NCBI GenBank assembly: GCA_902771595.1 | Contig: CACXXH010000006.1 | Span: 1 to 52,205 of the forward strand | DNA from: Fibrobacter succinogenes | GTDB lineage: Bacteria; Fibrobacterota; Fibrobacteria; Fibrobacterales; Fibrobacteraceae | Length of the DNA stretch: 52,205 nt | Reading direction: 5' to 3' | In this document: positions 1 through 8,652 of the stretch, in pieces | Numbering within the stretch: position 1 is the first letter of the stretch | How the letters are laid out: the number at the start of each line of letters is the position of its first letter | The notes under the pieces: generated by a model | Databases searched by the model: none | Seen by the model: the letters and a program-made list of their open reading frames with translations, nothing else | What the model was told of the DNA's origin: nothing | Program-made: the position numbers and the translations under genes

Positions 1-420
1 GTGGTTTATCCGATTGACGACAAGATGGTGAAGGGCAAAAAAGAAATCCGCGTGACGTTCAAGGCCTCGAGCGGCATGGTCGGCGGTATATTCGGGGTGC
101 GCCTGTTGCGCAACAAGCCCAAGCCCGAGACGCCTCCGGATGCGATTGCCTCGAAGCCTGCGGTCGCGATTCCGGATTTGCGCATACGTGCGCAGTACGA
201 TGTATTGCATATTGAATCGGGCCTGCCGCTCACTGGCAACCTGACCGTCAAAATCTATTCCCTGAATGGTCGCCTGCAAAAGTCCCAGTTGCTCCCTTCG
301 GGTCGCAGCTCCTTCGAAATAGGCATTGCCGATTTGAAGAAGGGCAACTACATCCTCAGCGTGCAAAAAGACGGCGTAAAACGGATAAATACGCTCTTCT
401 CGAGGATCGGCGGGTTGTGA
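1..420 (+). CDS. C-terminal end of a secreted glycoside hydrolase, probably GH127-type (partial)
   Basis: The reading frame is open from the first base to a TGA at 418-420, so the 5' end lies outside the window. The first 37 residues (GKKEIRVTFKASSGMVGGIFGVRLLR region, positions 37-111) resemble the small C-terminal beta domain that ends many GH127/DUF1680 beta-L-arabinofuranosidases (family knowledge; only this fragment is visible). A proline-rich linker follows. The last ~75 residues (YSLNGR near residue 85, then KKGNYILSV and a basic end) match in style the C-terminal module at the ends of the next three enzymes, as in sorting-type domains of secreted proteins. The family call rests on about 40 residues and is tentative. 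The gene is followed by a hairpin at 489-517. Confidence 0.55.
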   Translation: MVYPIDDKMVKGKKEIRVTFKASSGMVGGIFGVRLLRNKPKPETPPDAIASKPAVAIPDLRIRAQYDVLHIESGLPLTGNLTVKIYSLNGRLQKSQLLPSGRSSFEIGIADLKKGNYILSVQKDGVKRINTLFSRIGGL

Positions 421-457
421 TTTTCTGAATAATTTCGTAAGAAAAACAGCACTTCGA

Positions 458-476
458 CATTGACAACTTATCCATG
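458..476 (+). promoter_or_regulatory. Shared leader motif, copy 1
   Basis: The 19-mer CATTGACAACTTATCCATG recurs identically at 6209-6227. It includes a perfect -35-like TTGACA (460-465), with TATGCG 17 bases further as a weak -10 candidate. The motif starts 115 bases before the start codon of the beta-helix gene; copy 2 starts 113 bases before its gene. In both copies it runs directly into a terminator-like hairpin. It may be a promoter or the start of a regulatory leader; the sequence does not decide. Confidence 0.5.
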
Positions 477-488
477 AGGATTTATGCG

Positions 489-526
489 CTCCCCGTGCAT
501 TTTAGATGCATGGGGAGTATTTTTTA
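489..526 (+). terminator. Hairpin plus T-tract upstream of the beta-helix gene
   Basis: The arm CTCCCCGTGCAT (489-500) pairs with ATGCATGGGGAG (506-517) with one G-T wobble, and a T-rich run follows. It can end transcription of the preceding hydrolase gene. Because the shared leader motif lies just upstream, it could also act as an attenuator for the next gene. Confidence 0.6.
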
Positions 527-572
527 TGGTGGGAAAACTCCCTTTGGTGTAAAATATGGGAACGAGGATTAT

Positions 573-3188
573 ATGAGAACGAAGTCGTTACTCTCCTTAT
601 GTTTGGTTATGTCCGGCATGTCTCTTGCCGCGACTCAAGCTACCTTCTATGTCGCCCCCTCGGGCAACGATTCGAACAAGGGAACTGAACAGGAACCCTT
701 CAAGACGATTACGCAGGCACAGAAGGCCGTACGTGCAATCAACAGTTCCATGACGGGCGATATCGAAGTCATTCTCCGCGAGGGTACCTACGCTCTGCCC
801 GGAACCATCGGGTTCGATGAACGCGACGGCGGTAAGGATGGCCATTACGTGCGTTACAAAGCCTACGATGGCGAAAAGCCGCTTATTACCGGCGGTATGG
901 CGATTACCGGTTGGACCATTCACGATGAGGCGAATGGTATCTGGAAGGCCGAAGGCGTCGAAGGCCGTTTCCGCCAGTTGTACGTAAACGGAAAGAAGGC
1001 CGTTCGCGCATGCTTCCCCAACGTGATTGCCGCAAATGACAAGGGTGCGGGCAGCTTTGACCACGATTTCGTGCGCCTTACGAAGGTGGACTCTTCGGGC
1101 CGCGCCTTTGATGTTTCTGCGGAATACATCAAGAATATCAAGAACATTGAGGATGTCGAAATTCATTTGATGATCGCCTGGGCTGAAAGCATCTTGCGAT
1201 TGGAAAAGGCTGAGGTGAACGGCGGTACTGCAAAACTCATTCCCAAGGATCCTGAACGCACCAAGCTGTTCCATCGCGCATATCCTATGCTTGGCACGGC
1301 CTTCCAGAGCAATCCGCCCAAGCAACAGGTTTTTTATCTGGAGAACTCCTACGATTTGATTGATGCACCGGGTGAATGGTACCTGGATGAAAAGAATCAA
1401 ACGCTTTACTACAAGCCCCGTTCCGGCGAAAACATGGGTAGCGCCAATGTGGTTGCTCCCCGCCTCAATACCATGTTCAGCGTTTTAGGTAAGGATACCA
1501 AGAACAAGGTGGGCTATATGTCTTTTGAAGGCCTGATCTTTGCACATTCCAACTATACCCGCCCCAGCGAAGAAGGTTTCTTGGATTTGCAGGCTGCAAA
1601 CTTCAATGTGGATGTCCTTCCGGATCCTGGCCGCGGAAACTGGGAAAAACTGAACAGCAACAAGTATTTGCTGTGGCGTCCGGATGCCGGCTTCCGTGTC
1701 GAAAATGCTCACCATTTCCTGGTCAAGAACTGCACCTTTACGCAAATGGCAGCGACCGGTCTTGACTTTGTATCGGGCACGAACGACGACGTAATCGAAG
1801 GCAACGTGTTCTACGAAATTGGCGCTGCAGGCATTATGCTTGGCAAGTTCTATCAGGACTCCACGACCGAAATCCATATCCCGTATAATCCGAGCGACAA
1901 GGAAGAAATCAGTACACGCGACACCATTCGCAATAACCTCGTGACCAACGTGACAAACGAACACCAGGGTGCTGTGGGTATCGGTGCAGGTTACCCGCGC
2001 TATGTGGTGATTGAAAATAACGAAATTTCCTACACTTACTATTCAGGAATATCCCTTGGGTTTGGCTGGACCAAAGACCAAACGGCCATGACCAACAACC
2101 ATGTCAACAAGAACAATATTCACCACATTTCCCGCCTGCTTTGCGACTCCGGTCCGATTTACACCTTGAGCAACCAGGGCACTGGTAGCGAAATCAAGGA
2201 AAACTACCTACACGATTACAGTGCTTCCAAGTGGTCGGACTATTGGGTTTTGCCGATTTACCTCGATGAGGGTTCTAGTGGCTTTGTTGTCGAAAATAAC
2301 TCTTACAGGAATGCTCCGAGTGGTGTCGGCCGTAATCAAGCGGGCCAGTTTACAGAACGCAACAACGGTGGCTATATCGAGTCTGTTGCGGCCGCTGCAG
2401 GCCTCCAGGGCGAATTCAAGAACATCGCGGACCGCATCAATAACATCCCGCTTCCCGACTTCAGCAATACTGTCACGCAGGCCGCTTTCAAGGTCGTAGC
2501 GACCCTTCCGGGTATCATCCAGGCCGAAGACTACGATGTGGGCGGGCAGAGCGTTTCGTTCAGCGATAAGGATTTCGTGAATGAAGGCAATGTTTACCGC
2601 GAAGATGGCGTGGACGTGGTTGGCCTCGGCTGCTCCGATTCCGCCATGACAAAGGATTGCAATGGTTATGCTGTCGGTTACACGCAGAGCGGTGAATGGC
2701 TCGAATACTCTGTGAACGTGATTGTCGCAAGCAAGTTCGTGTTCCGCGCCAACGTGGCAAGCGGTCTCGATGTCGGTAGTTTTAGACTCTTTATCGATGG
2801 CAAGGCCGTTACCGATACCATCGCGGTGCCGCAGGGCGAAGACTGGAATACCTACGGCTATGTGGAAGGCGAAACCGCCGAAATTGCAAAGGGCGAACAC
2901 GTGCTGCGCATTCAGTTCACGGGCACCTACGTGAATCTTGACTGGATCCAGTTCGCGCTCACCGCCGGTGAACTTCCCATCCCTCAAAAGAGAGACGTGC
3001 AGCTCAATCTCGGTGAACGCGGTTATGACGTGTTCGGAATGGATGGCCGCTTTGTATGCCGCATTGAGGGCATGTCTGCCATGGGTGGCTTCAAGGCTGC
3101 CTTGATGGCGAAGGGCGTGAAGCCCGGCATGTATGTGGTTCGTGGTCTTGAAAGCCGCAAGAGCATCAGGATCAATACGGCCAAGTAA
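573..3188 (+). CDS. Secreted right-handed beta-helix glycosidase (GH141-like) with CBM6 and C-terminal module
   Basis: 871 residues. ATG 573 is chosen because it follows GAGGATT and begins a signal peptide (MRTKSLLSLCLVMSGMSLAA); an upstream in-frame ATG at 474 lies in the leader. The mature protein opens with FYVAPSGNDSNKGT, and GEWYLDEKNQTLYYKP sits near residue 270, both typical of GH141/GH120-like parallel beta-helix enzymes. Helix repeats rich in N and G (for example VIEGNVFYEIGAAGI) fill about 360-620. GH141 includes alpha-L-fucosidase and xylanase activities (family knowledge), so the substrate is open. A CBM6-like module at about 647-796 (IIQAEDYDVGGQ to LDWIQF) and a ~65-residue C-terminal module follow; both are closely similar to those of the GH43 protein here. 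The GH95 gene starts 16 bases downstream, so the two are probably co-transcribed. Confidence 0.75.
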   Translation: MRTKSLLSLCLVMSGMSLAATQATFYVAPSGNDSNKGTEQEPFKTITQAQKAVRAINSSMTGDIEVILREGTYALPGTIGFDERDGGKDGHYVRYKAYDGEKPLITGGMAITGWTIHDEANGIWKAEGVEGRFRQLYVNGKKAVRACFPNVIAANDKGAGSFDHDFVRLTKVDSSGRAFDVSAEYIKNIKNIEDVEIHLMIAWAESILRLEKAEVNGGTAKLIPKDPERTKLFHRAYPMLGTAFQSNPPKQQVFYLENSYDLIDAPGEWYLDEKNQTLYYKPRSGENMGSANVVAPRLNTMFSVLGKDTKNKVGYMSFEGLIFAHSNYTRPSEEGFLDLQAANFNVDVLPDPGRGNWEKLNSNKYLLWRPDAGFRVENAHHFLVKNCTFTQMAATGLDFVSGTNDDVIEGNVFYEIGAAGIMLGKFYQDSTTEIHIPYNPSDKEEISTRDTIRNNLVTNVTNEHQGAVGIGAGYPRYVVIENNEISYTYYSGISLGFGWTKDQTAMTNNHVNKNNIHHISRLLCDSGPIYTLSNQGTGSEIKENYLHDYSASKWSDYWVLPIYLDEGSSGFVVENNSYRNAPSGVGRNQAGQFTERNNGGYIESVAAAAGLQGEFKNIADRINNIPLPDFSNTVTQAAFKVVATLPGIIQAEDYDVGGQSVSFSDKDFVNEGNVYREDGVDVVGLGCSDSAMTKDCNGYAVGYTQSGEWLEYSVNVIVASKFVFRANVASGLDVGSFRLFIDGKAVTDTIAVPQGEDWNTYGYVEGETAEIAKGEHVLRIQFTGTYVNLDWIQFALTAGELPIPQKRDVQLNLGERGYDVFGMDGRFVCRIEGMSAMGGFKAALMAKGVKPGMYVVRGLESRKSIRINTAK

Positions 3189-3204
3189 GTATAGGGGGTG
3201 CTTT

Positions 3205-6174
3205 ATGAAATCGCTTGGTGTAATGTTTGGTACTCTGGCCTGTGCTGCGGTCCTCTCTTTCGCGGCTGCGGATAATCCGCTTACCCTCTGGTACAACAGT
3301 GACGCGGGTACGGAATTTACGGCGGCGCTCCCCATCGGGAATGGCTACATGGGCGGCATCATTTATGGTGGCGTCACAAAGGATGTCATCGGGCTCAACG
3401 AGAGCACGGTTTGGTCGGGCGGCCCGGGCGATAACAACAAGCAAGGTGCGGCAAACTACCTGAAAGATGCCCGAGACGCGCTTTTCCGCAGGGACTACCG
3501 CTCGGCGGAATCCATCGTGAGCGACCGCATGATTGGCCCCGGCCCGGCAAGTTTCCAGCCGGTGGGCGACCTCGTGATTACTACTTCCCATTCGGGAGCC
3601 ACGAACTACCGTCGTGAACTGGACCTCAAGACGGCTATGGCCAAGACGACCTATTCCGCGGGTGGCGTGAACTACACGCGCGAATATTTCGCGAGCTATC
3701 CGGACCATGTGATTGTCATCCGTCTGTCGGCAAGCGAGAAGGGGAAGGTTTCCTTCGGGGCGACGATGACGACTCCGCACCGCAACAACAGCATGTCCAG
3801 TAGCGGGAACACGCTCATTTACGACGTGACGGTGAACTCCATCAAGTTCCAGAATCGCTTGAACGTAGTCGCCGACGGGGGCACGGTTTCTGTCGCGAAC
3901 GGGAACATCTCGGTGAACGGCGCGAACGAGGCGATGCTCGTGCTCACGATTGCGACGAACTTCAAGTCGGCTTCCGACGTTTCGGGGAATCCGGGTTCGC
4001 TCGCCTCCGCCGTGATGGAAGCGGTGAAGGGCAAGAGCTTCGACGAATTGAAGGCGGCACACCTGAAGGATTACCAGGCGATTTTCAACCGCGTGAAACT
4101 GGACTTGGGTGCAGCGCATTCGAGCGCCGGTGATGTTACCGCGACACGAGTGAAGAACTTCAATTCTACGAACGACCCCTCCTTCGTGGAACTCTACTAC
4201 CAGTTTGGTCGCTACCTGCTCATCTCGAGTTCCCGCAAGGGCGGGCAGCCCGCGAACCTGCAGGGCATCTGGAACAAGGATACGAGCCCGATGTGGGGGA
4301 GCAAGTACACCACCAACATCAACCTGGAAATGAACTACTGGCCGGTCGAGACGGCGAACCTCGCGGAATGCGCATGGCCGCTCATCGACAAAATCAAGGG
4401 CATGGTACCGCAAGGCGAAAAGACCGCGAAGGTGCATTGGGGCGTTGACGAAGGCTGGGTGGAACACCACAATACCGACCTCTGGAACCGTTCCGCTCCG
4501 ATTGACGGAGCCTGGGGCCTGTGGCCGACGGGTTCCGGCTGGCTTTCTACGCACCTGTGGGAACACTTCTTGTTCAACCCGACGGACAAGGCTTTCCTCG
4601 AAGATGTCTATCCGACTATGAAGGGGGCTGCGGTGTTCTACCTGAACAGCATGGTGGAAGAACCGGTGAGCGGCAACAAGTACCTGGTGACTGCCCCGAG
4701 CGCATCGCCCGAGAACGCGCATGGCGGCTACAACGTGTGCTTTGGCCCCACGATGGATAACCAGATTATTCGCGACGTATTCAACTATACGATTGAAGCT
4801 TCCAAGGTCTTGGGCAAGGACGAAGATTTCCGTGCCCGCATGGAGGCCGCTGTCAAGCGCCTGCCGCCCACGAGGACGGGCAAGTACGGCCAGATTATGG
4901 AATGGTTCGAGGACTGGGACAATCCCAACGACAAGCACCGTCATGTGTCGCACCTGTACGGGCTTTTCCCGAGCCACCAGATTACGCCGGAAGAGACTCC
5001 CGACCTGGTGAAGGGCGCGAAGACGACCCTCGAACAGCGCGGTGACGATGCGACGGGCTGGTCGCTCGCATGGAAAATCAACTTCTGGGCCCGCCTGCAC
5101 GATGGCGACCATGCGTACAAGCTTGTGCGTATGCTGCTCACTCCGGACCGCACGTACAACAACCTTTTCGATGCGCATCCGCCGTTCCAGATTGACGGAA
5201 ACTTCGGTGCGGTTTCGGGCATCAACGAGATGCTCATCCAGAGCCATGGCGGAAAGATTCAGGTTCTGCCTGCGCTTCCCTCGCAGTGGAAAGACGGCAG
5301 CGTGAAGGGCATCCGTGCCCGCGGTGGTTTCGAGATTGATTCCATGGCATGGAAGGGCGGCAAGCTCACCTATATCGCCATCAAGTCCGATGTGGGGCAG
5401 AAACTTGATGTGGTTTATGGCGGTAACGAGCAGACCTACAATACGGTTCCTGGTTCCGTGTATGAATTCGACGGCAATCTCAAGCTGACGAACCAGCCGT
5501 TCGAACCGGTAACCATCCCGGGCAAGATTCAGGCCGAAAGCTATGTGGCGATGGATGGCGTGCAGATTGAACCCGACGAATCGGGCGAGCCGAATCTCGG
5601 ATGGATCAACGATGGCGACTACAGCTCGTACTTGATAAACGTGCCGGCTGCGGGAACCTACACGCTTACGGCCCGCGTGGCGTCTGCTGCGGAAGAGGCT
5701 TCTACCGTTACGGTGGTGAATGGCCAAGGCAAAGCGGTGGCGCAGTTCACGGTCGATCCTGCGAAAACGAAAGGCTGGAATGACTGGTACGAGACTTCGA
5801 CTACGATAGAACTGGACAAGGGTGAACAGACTATCAAGTTCGACTATTCCGGTACGAGCGACTTCCTGTTGAATTTCGACTGGTTCAGCATAGGGAAGGG
5901 CTCGGATGCCGTTCCTGAGGCGTCTAGAGTGGCGGTGAATTTGAGTGTCCGCGCCGTGCCCATGGCGAGCGCCCCTGTCGCCTTGATGGTGGAGTCTTCG
6001 GGCGATTTCGAGGTGCGCCTCTATACCCTAAACGGGAACATGGTGGGTTTCCGCCGTGGCGCGGGTAGCTCGCTTGTGGAATTCGGCTTGGACGGAAGCA
6101 TAGCTCGTGGGAACTATGTCGCAGTCGTCACGAGCGGGGACCTGAAAAGGACTCTCAAGATTCGCGCTTTTTAA
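3205..6174 (+). CDS. Secreted GH95 alpha-L-fucosidase/alpha-L-galactosidase with CBM6
   Basis: 989 residues from ATG 3205, preceded by AGGGGGTG; a signal peptide ends near SFAAA. The GH95 domain begins LTLWYNSDAGTEFTAALPIG, with an N-terminal beta-sandwich and a later (alpha/alpha)6 barrel. The catalytic-site motifs of the family are present: TNINLEMNYW near residue 370 (the two Asn that activate water), SPEN near 500, and FQIDGNFGA near 661-669 (catalytic Asp). A CBM6-like module spans about 770-902 and a C-terminal sorting-like module about 909-989 (YTLNGN, RGNYVAVV, basic end). GH95 enzymes remove alpha-1,2-linked fucose or galactose, for example from xyloglucan side chains (family knowledge). 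Which sugar is used here cannot be told from these motifs. It is coupled to the beta-helix gene just upstream. Confidence 0.9.
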   Translation: MKSLGVMFGTLACAAVLSFAAADNPLTLWYNSDAGTEFTAALPIGNGYMGGIIYGGVTKDVIGLNESTVWSGGPGDNNKQGAANYLKDARDALFRRDYRSAESIVSDRMIGPGPASFQPVGDLVITTSHSGATNYRRELDLKTAMAKTTYSAGGVNYTREYFASYPDHVIVIRLSASEKGKVSFGATMTTPHRNNSMSSSGNTLIYDVTVNSIKFQNRLNVVADGGTVSVANGNISVNGANEAMLVLTIATNFKSASDVSGNPGSLASAVMEAVKGKSFDELKAAHLKDYQAIFNRVKLDLGAAHSSAGDVTATRVKNFNSTNDPSFVELYYQFGRYLLISSSRKGGQPANLQGIWNKDTSPMWGSKYTTNINLEMNYWPVETANLAECAWPLIDKIKGMVPQGEKTAKVHWGVDEGWVEHHNTDLWNRSAPIDGAWGLWPTGSGWLSTHLWEHFLFNPTDKAFLEDVYPTMKGAAVFYLNSMVEEPVSGNKYLVTAPSASPENAHGGYNVCFGPTMDNQIIRDVFNYTIEASKVLGKDEDFRARMEAAVKRLPPTRTGKYGQIMEWFEDWDNPNDKHRHVSHLYGLFPSHQITPEETPDLVKGAKTTLEQRGDDATGWSLAWKINFWARLHDGDHAYKLVRMLLTPDRTYNNLFDAHPPFQIDGNFGAVSGINEMLIQSHGGKIQVLPALPSQWKDGSVKGIRARGGFEIDSMAWKGGKLTYIAIKSDVGQKLDVVYGGNEQTYNTVPGSVYEFDGNLKLTNQPFEPVTIPGKIQAESYVAMDGVQIEPDESGEPNLGWINDGDYSSYLINVPAAGTYTLTARVASAAEEASTVTVVNGQGKAVAQFTVDPAKTKGWNDWYETSTTIELDKGEQTIKFDYSGTSDFLLNFDWFSIGKGSDAVPEASRVAVNLSVRAVPMASAPVALMVESSGDFEVRLYTLNGNMVGFRRGAGSSLVEFGLDGSIARGNYVAVVTSGDLKRTLKIRAF

Positions 6175-6208
6175 AGCCCATATTGTCATCGCTGGCGCCT
6201 GTGTCGGG

Positions 6209-6227
6209 CATTGACAACTTATCCATG
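6209..6227 (+). promoter_or_regulatory. Shared leader motif, copy 2
   Basis: Identical 19 bases to 458-476 (CATTGACAACTTATCCATG), starting 113 bases before the GH43 start codon. As in copy 1, its last bases (CCATG) enter a hairpin followed by a T-tract. A second shared patch lies between hairpin and start codon (ATGGTG, then CCTTTGG). This suggests two homologous leaders rather than chance. Confidence 0.5.
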
Positions 6228-6256
6228 CGAACGAGTCCTTCGCATGGCTTTTTTTC
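6223..6256 (+). terminator. Hairpin plus T-tract upstream of the GH43 gene
   Basis: A perfect 9-bp stem, CCATGCGAA (6223-6231) with TTCGCATGG (6239-6247), is followed by CTTTTTTTCGTTTTTTT. It is a strong intrinsic terminator for the GH95 transcript, or an attenuator in the GH43 leader if transcription starts at the shared motif. Confidence 0.7.
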
Positions 6257-6321
6257 GTTTTTTTGGGGTAGTTTTACAATGGTGAGTTATAAAAACGCCT
6301 TTGGGGCGAAAGGGATGTAAA

Positions 6322-8415
6322 ATGAAGTTCGCAAAAACTGCAAAAATTGCCGCAGTTATTGGTTTTGGGCTCAGCACCGCAGCCATGGCCGAAAACCCGA
6401 TTATCCAGACATACTACTCTCCGGACCCGGCTCCGGTCGTATTTGGCGACACTGTCTGCGTGTACACGGGTAACGACGAGGGCGGCCACTTCTTCACGAT
6501 GCACGGCTGGCGCGTATCCTGCACTACCGACATGGTGAACTGGACGGACATGGGTGCGCTTATCCTTTCGAACGAAAGCTTTGGCGGCAATGCCAAGAAG
6601 AACGGCGATTGGGCCGCACAAGTCGTACGCCGCAACGGCAAATATTACTACTACGTGACCGTTGAATCGACCCGCGGTGGCCGCGCCATCAACGTGGCTG
6701 TGGCCGATAGGCCTCAAGGTCCCTTCAAGGATGCCCTGAACGGCAAGCACCTCGCCGGCCCCAACTGGGACTACATCGACCCGACGGTTTGGATTGATGA
6801 CGACGGACAGGCGTGGCTCTACTGGGGCAACCCGAAACTTTATTACGCCAAGCTCAAGGAGAATATGATTGAGTTTGACGGTGATATCAAGGTGACTGAT
6901 ATGAGCCGCGGTTTTTCGCCGAACGGGAACTCCGTCTATACCGAAGGCCCTTGGATACACAAACGCGGCAAAAAGTACTACATGATTTACGCATCCCATG
7001 GCGTGCCCGAAAAGATTTCTTACTCTACCAGTGATTCCCCGACCGGTCCGTGGACCTGGGGTGGCATCATCATGGACCAGGGTAACAATACCGCATTTAC
7101 GAACCACTCTGGCCTTATCGATTTCAAGGGCCGCAGCTTCTTCTTCTACCACAACCAGAAGAACGTGAGCGGTGGCGGATACAGCCGTTCTACTGCAATC
7201 GAGGAATTTACCTGGAATGCCGACGGCTCGATTCCGACCATCAAGTCCACCAACGATGGCGTCAAGAAACCTATCAAGAACCTTGACCCGTTTACCCGCG
7301 TGGAAGCCGAGACCAAGTCCTGGGTGGGCGGCATTTCAGTCGATAAGCCGCGTGACCCCGAGGGCGGTAATTATACCATAATTAACCATGTGGCCCAGGA
7401 GGGCGACAATGTTTACCTCACCAATATGGGCAGCAACTTTTACACGAAGGTGCGTTCCGTGGACATGGGCGATGGGGCCAAGCAGATTGTCGTTTGCACC
7501 AAGGGCAACGGCGGCAAGCTCGAACTCCATGCGGGTTCTGAATCCGGCTCCCTGCTTGCGAGCATGACAATTCCGTCCAGTTCCAAGTGGCAAGAAAATA
7601 CGTTTGATCTGAGCGATGCTTCCGGCGTCGAAGACATCTTCTTCGTTGTCAAGCAGGGCGGTTTTGATTTCGATTACTGGTACATGGAAGGTGCGGTGCC
7701 TCCGGTTCCGCAGACGGCCTACAACGACAAGCCAGCGGCAATTCCGGGCAAGATTGAGGCCGAAAACTACGATGTGGGCGGCCATAACAAGGCCTTCTAC
7801 GACATGGACCGCGAAAACCAGGGCAAGGTCTACCGCGAAGACGAAGTGGATGTCGTGGCGATCGACGATTCCAAGTGTGGAGATGCCGCTTGCACGGGCT
7901 ATGCCATCGGTTACACGCAAGAAGACGAATGGGTGGAATACACCATCAACGTCGCTGCCGATGCCAAGTACGATATTACGGCGAACATCGCGACCGCTTT
8001 CGAAACTGCCGGTATGCAGTTGTTTGTCGACGACAAGGCCATTACGGATGCGATTACGTTTGAAAAAGTGGATTCCGTTTTCACTACCTACAAGGTTGTC
8101 GATATCGGTTCTGTGGAACTCAAGAAGGGTGAACACGTTCTCAAGCTGCTCATTACGGGAGCTTACCTGAACGTGGACTGGCTGCAGTTTACCGACCCGA
8201 ATGCGGGACCGATTTCTATCGCGAAGGATATTCGTCTCGATTTGCATGCCCAGAGTACGTTCGATGTCTACGGGCTTTCGGGCCAGCATCTGGGGCGTGT
8301 CGAACTTCAGGGTGAAACTCTGTCGAAGGCGCTTGCCCGCGATGGATTTGCCCGCGGAATCTACATGGTGCGTGACCTCGGTCATACCCGGGCCTTCCGC
8401 GTGCAGGTAAGATAA
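6322..8415 (+). CDS. Secreted GH43 beta-xylosidase/arabinofuranosidase with two CBM6-like modules
   Basis: 697 residues from ATG 6322 (AAAGGGATGTAAA upstream), with a signal peptide ending AAMAE. The five-bladed GH43 domain covers about 30-325. The three family acids are visible: Asp in YYSPDPAPV (base), Asp in DPTVWIDDDG (pKa modulator) and Glu in YTEGPWIHKRGKKYYMIY (acid). Two CBM6-like modules follow, about 330-470 (FTRVEAETKSW to FDYWYME) and 475-620 (IPGKIEAENYDVGGH to LNVDWLQF). The second is very similar to the module in the beta-helix protein. A ~68-residue C-terminal module (FDVYGLSGQHLGRVEL, RGIYMVRDL) ends the protein. GH43 enzymes trim arabinose or xylose from hemicellulose or arabinan; the exact specificity is not readable here. 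Confidence 0.88.
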   Translation: MKFAKTAKIAAVIGFGLSTAAMAENPIIQTYYSPDPAPVVFGDTVCVYTGNDEGGHFFTMHGWRVSCTTDMVNWTDMGALILSNESFGGNAKKNGDWAAQVVRRNGKYYYYVTVESTRGGRAINVAVADRPQGPFKDALNGKHLAGPNWDYIDPTVWIDDDGQAWLYWGNPKLYYAKLKENMIEFDGDIKVTDMSRGFSPNGNSVYTEGPWIHKRGKKYYMIYASHGVPEKISYSTSDSPTGPWTWGGIIMDQGNNTAFTNHSGLIDFKGRSFFFYHNQKNVSGGGYSRSTAIEEFTWNADGSIPTIKSTNDGVKKPIKNLDPFTRVEAETKSWVGGISVDKPRDPEGGNYTIINHVAQEGDNVYLTNMGSNFYTKVRSVDMGDGAKQIVVCTKGNGGKLELHAGSESGSLLASMTIPSSSKWQENTFDLSDASGVEDIFFVVKQGGFDFDYWYMEGAVPPVPQTAYNDKPAAIPGKIEAENYDVGGHNKAFYDMDRENQGKVYREDEVDVVAIDDSKCGDAACTGYAIGYTQEDEWVEYTINVAADAKYDITANIATAFETAGMQLFVDDKAITDAITFEKVDSVFTTYKVVDIGSVELKKGEHVLKLLITGAYLNVDWLQFTDPNAGPISIAKDIRLDLHAQSTFDVYGLSGQHLGRVELQGETLSKALARDGFARGIYMVRDLGHTRAFRVQVR

Positions 8416-8459
8416 AAAGATTTCTCCATCAAGAACGTTAACATATATACAATGCATAA

Positions 8460-8483
8460 ACCGGCCGTGAGGTCGGTTTTTTG
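8460..8483 (+). terminator. Intrinsic terminator after the GH43 gene
   Basis: ACCGGCC (8460-8466), GTGA loop, GGTCGGT (8471-8477), then TTTTTT. It lies 45 bases after the GH43 stop and separates that gene from the GH9 gene. Confidence 0.75.
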
Positions 8484-8541
8484 TAATAAAAAGAGCGAAA
8501 AATCATATTTTTTTTGACTTTTTCGGATACGGGGGTAAACA

Positions 8542-8579
8542 AAAAACACTCTTGTTTTCAGCAGGAAACACTTTTGTTA
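8542..8579 (+). promoter_or_regulatory. Paired operator-like repeats upstream of the GH9 gene
   Basis: AAACACTCTTGTT (8544-8556) recurs as AAACACTTTTGTT (8566-8578), offset by 22 bases, about two helical turns. Each copy is itself an inverted repeat, AAACA-N4-TGTT(T). They lie about 75-110 bases before the GH9 start. The layout fits a dimeric repressor or activator site; no regulator is identified. Confidence 0.4.
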
Positions 8580-8652
8580 TCATTGGGTATCCCTGTTTTT
8601 GCAGAGGAAGTTTAAATTTTTAGCAGAACAAGGTGAGAAAGGAAAGGTTCCT

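Noticed and set aside
474..572. Longer start for the beta-helix gene at ATG 474
   Set aside because: It would place the hairpin and T-tract within the coding sequence and bury the signal peptide; ATG 573 has a ribosome site.
3172..5727. 851-codon open frame antisense to the GH95 gene
   Set aside because: It lies wholly opposite a gene with clear catalytic motifs, has Arg/His-rich composition typical of reverse frames in GC-rich codons, and shows no recognisable domain.
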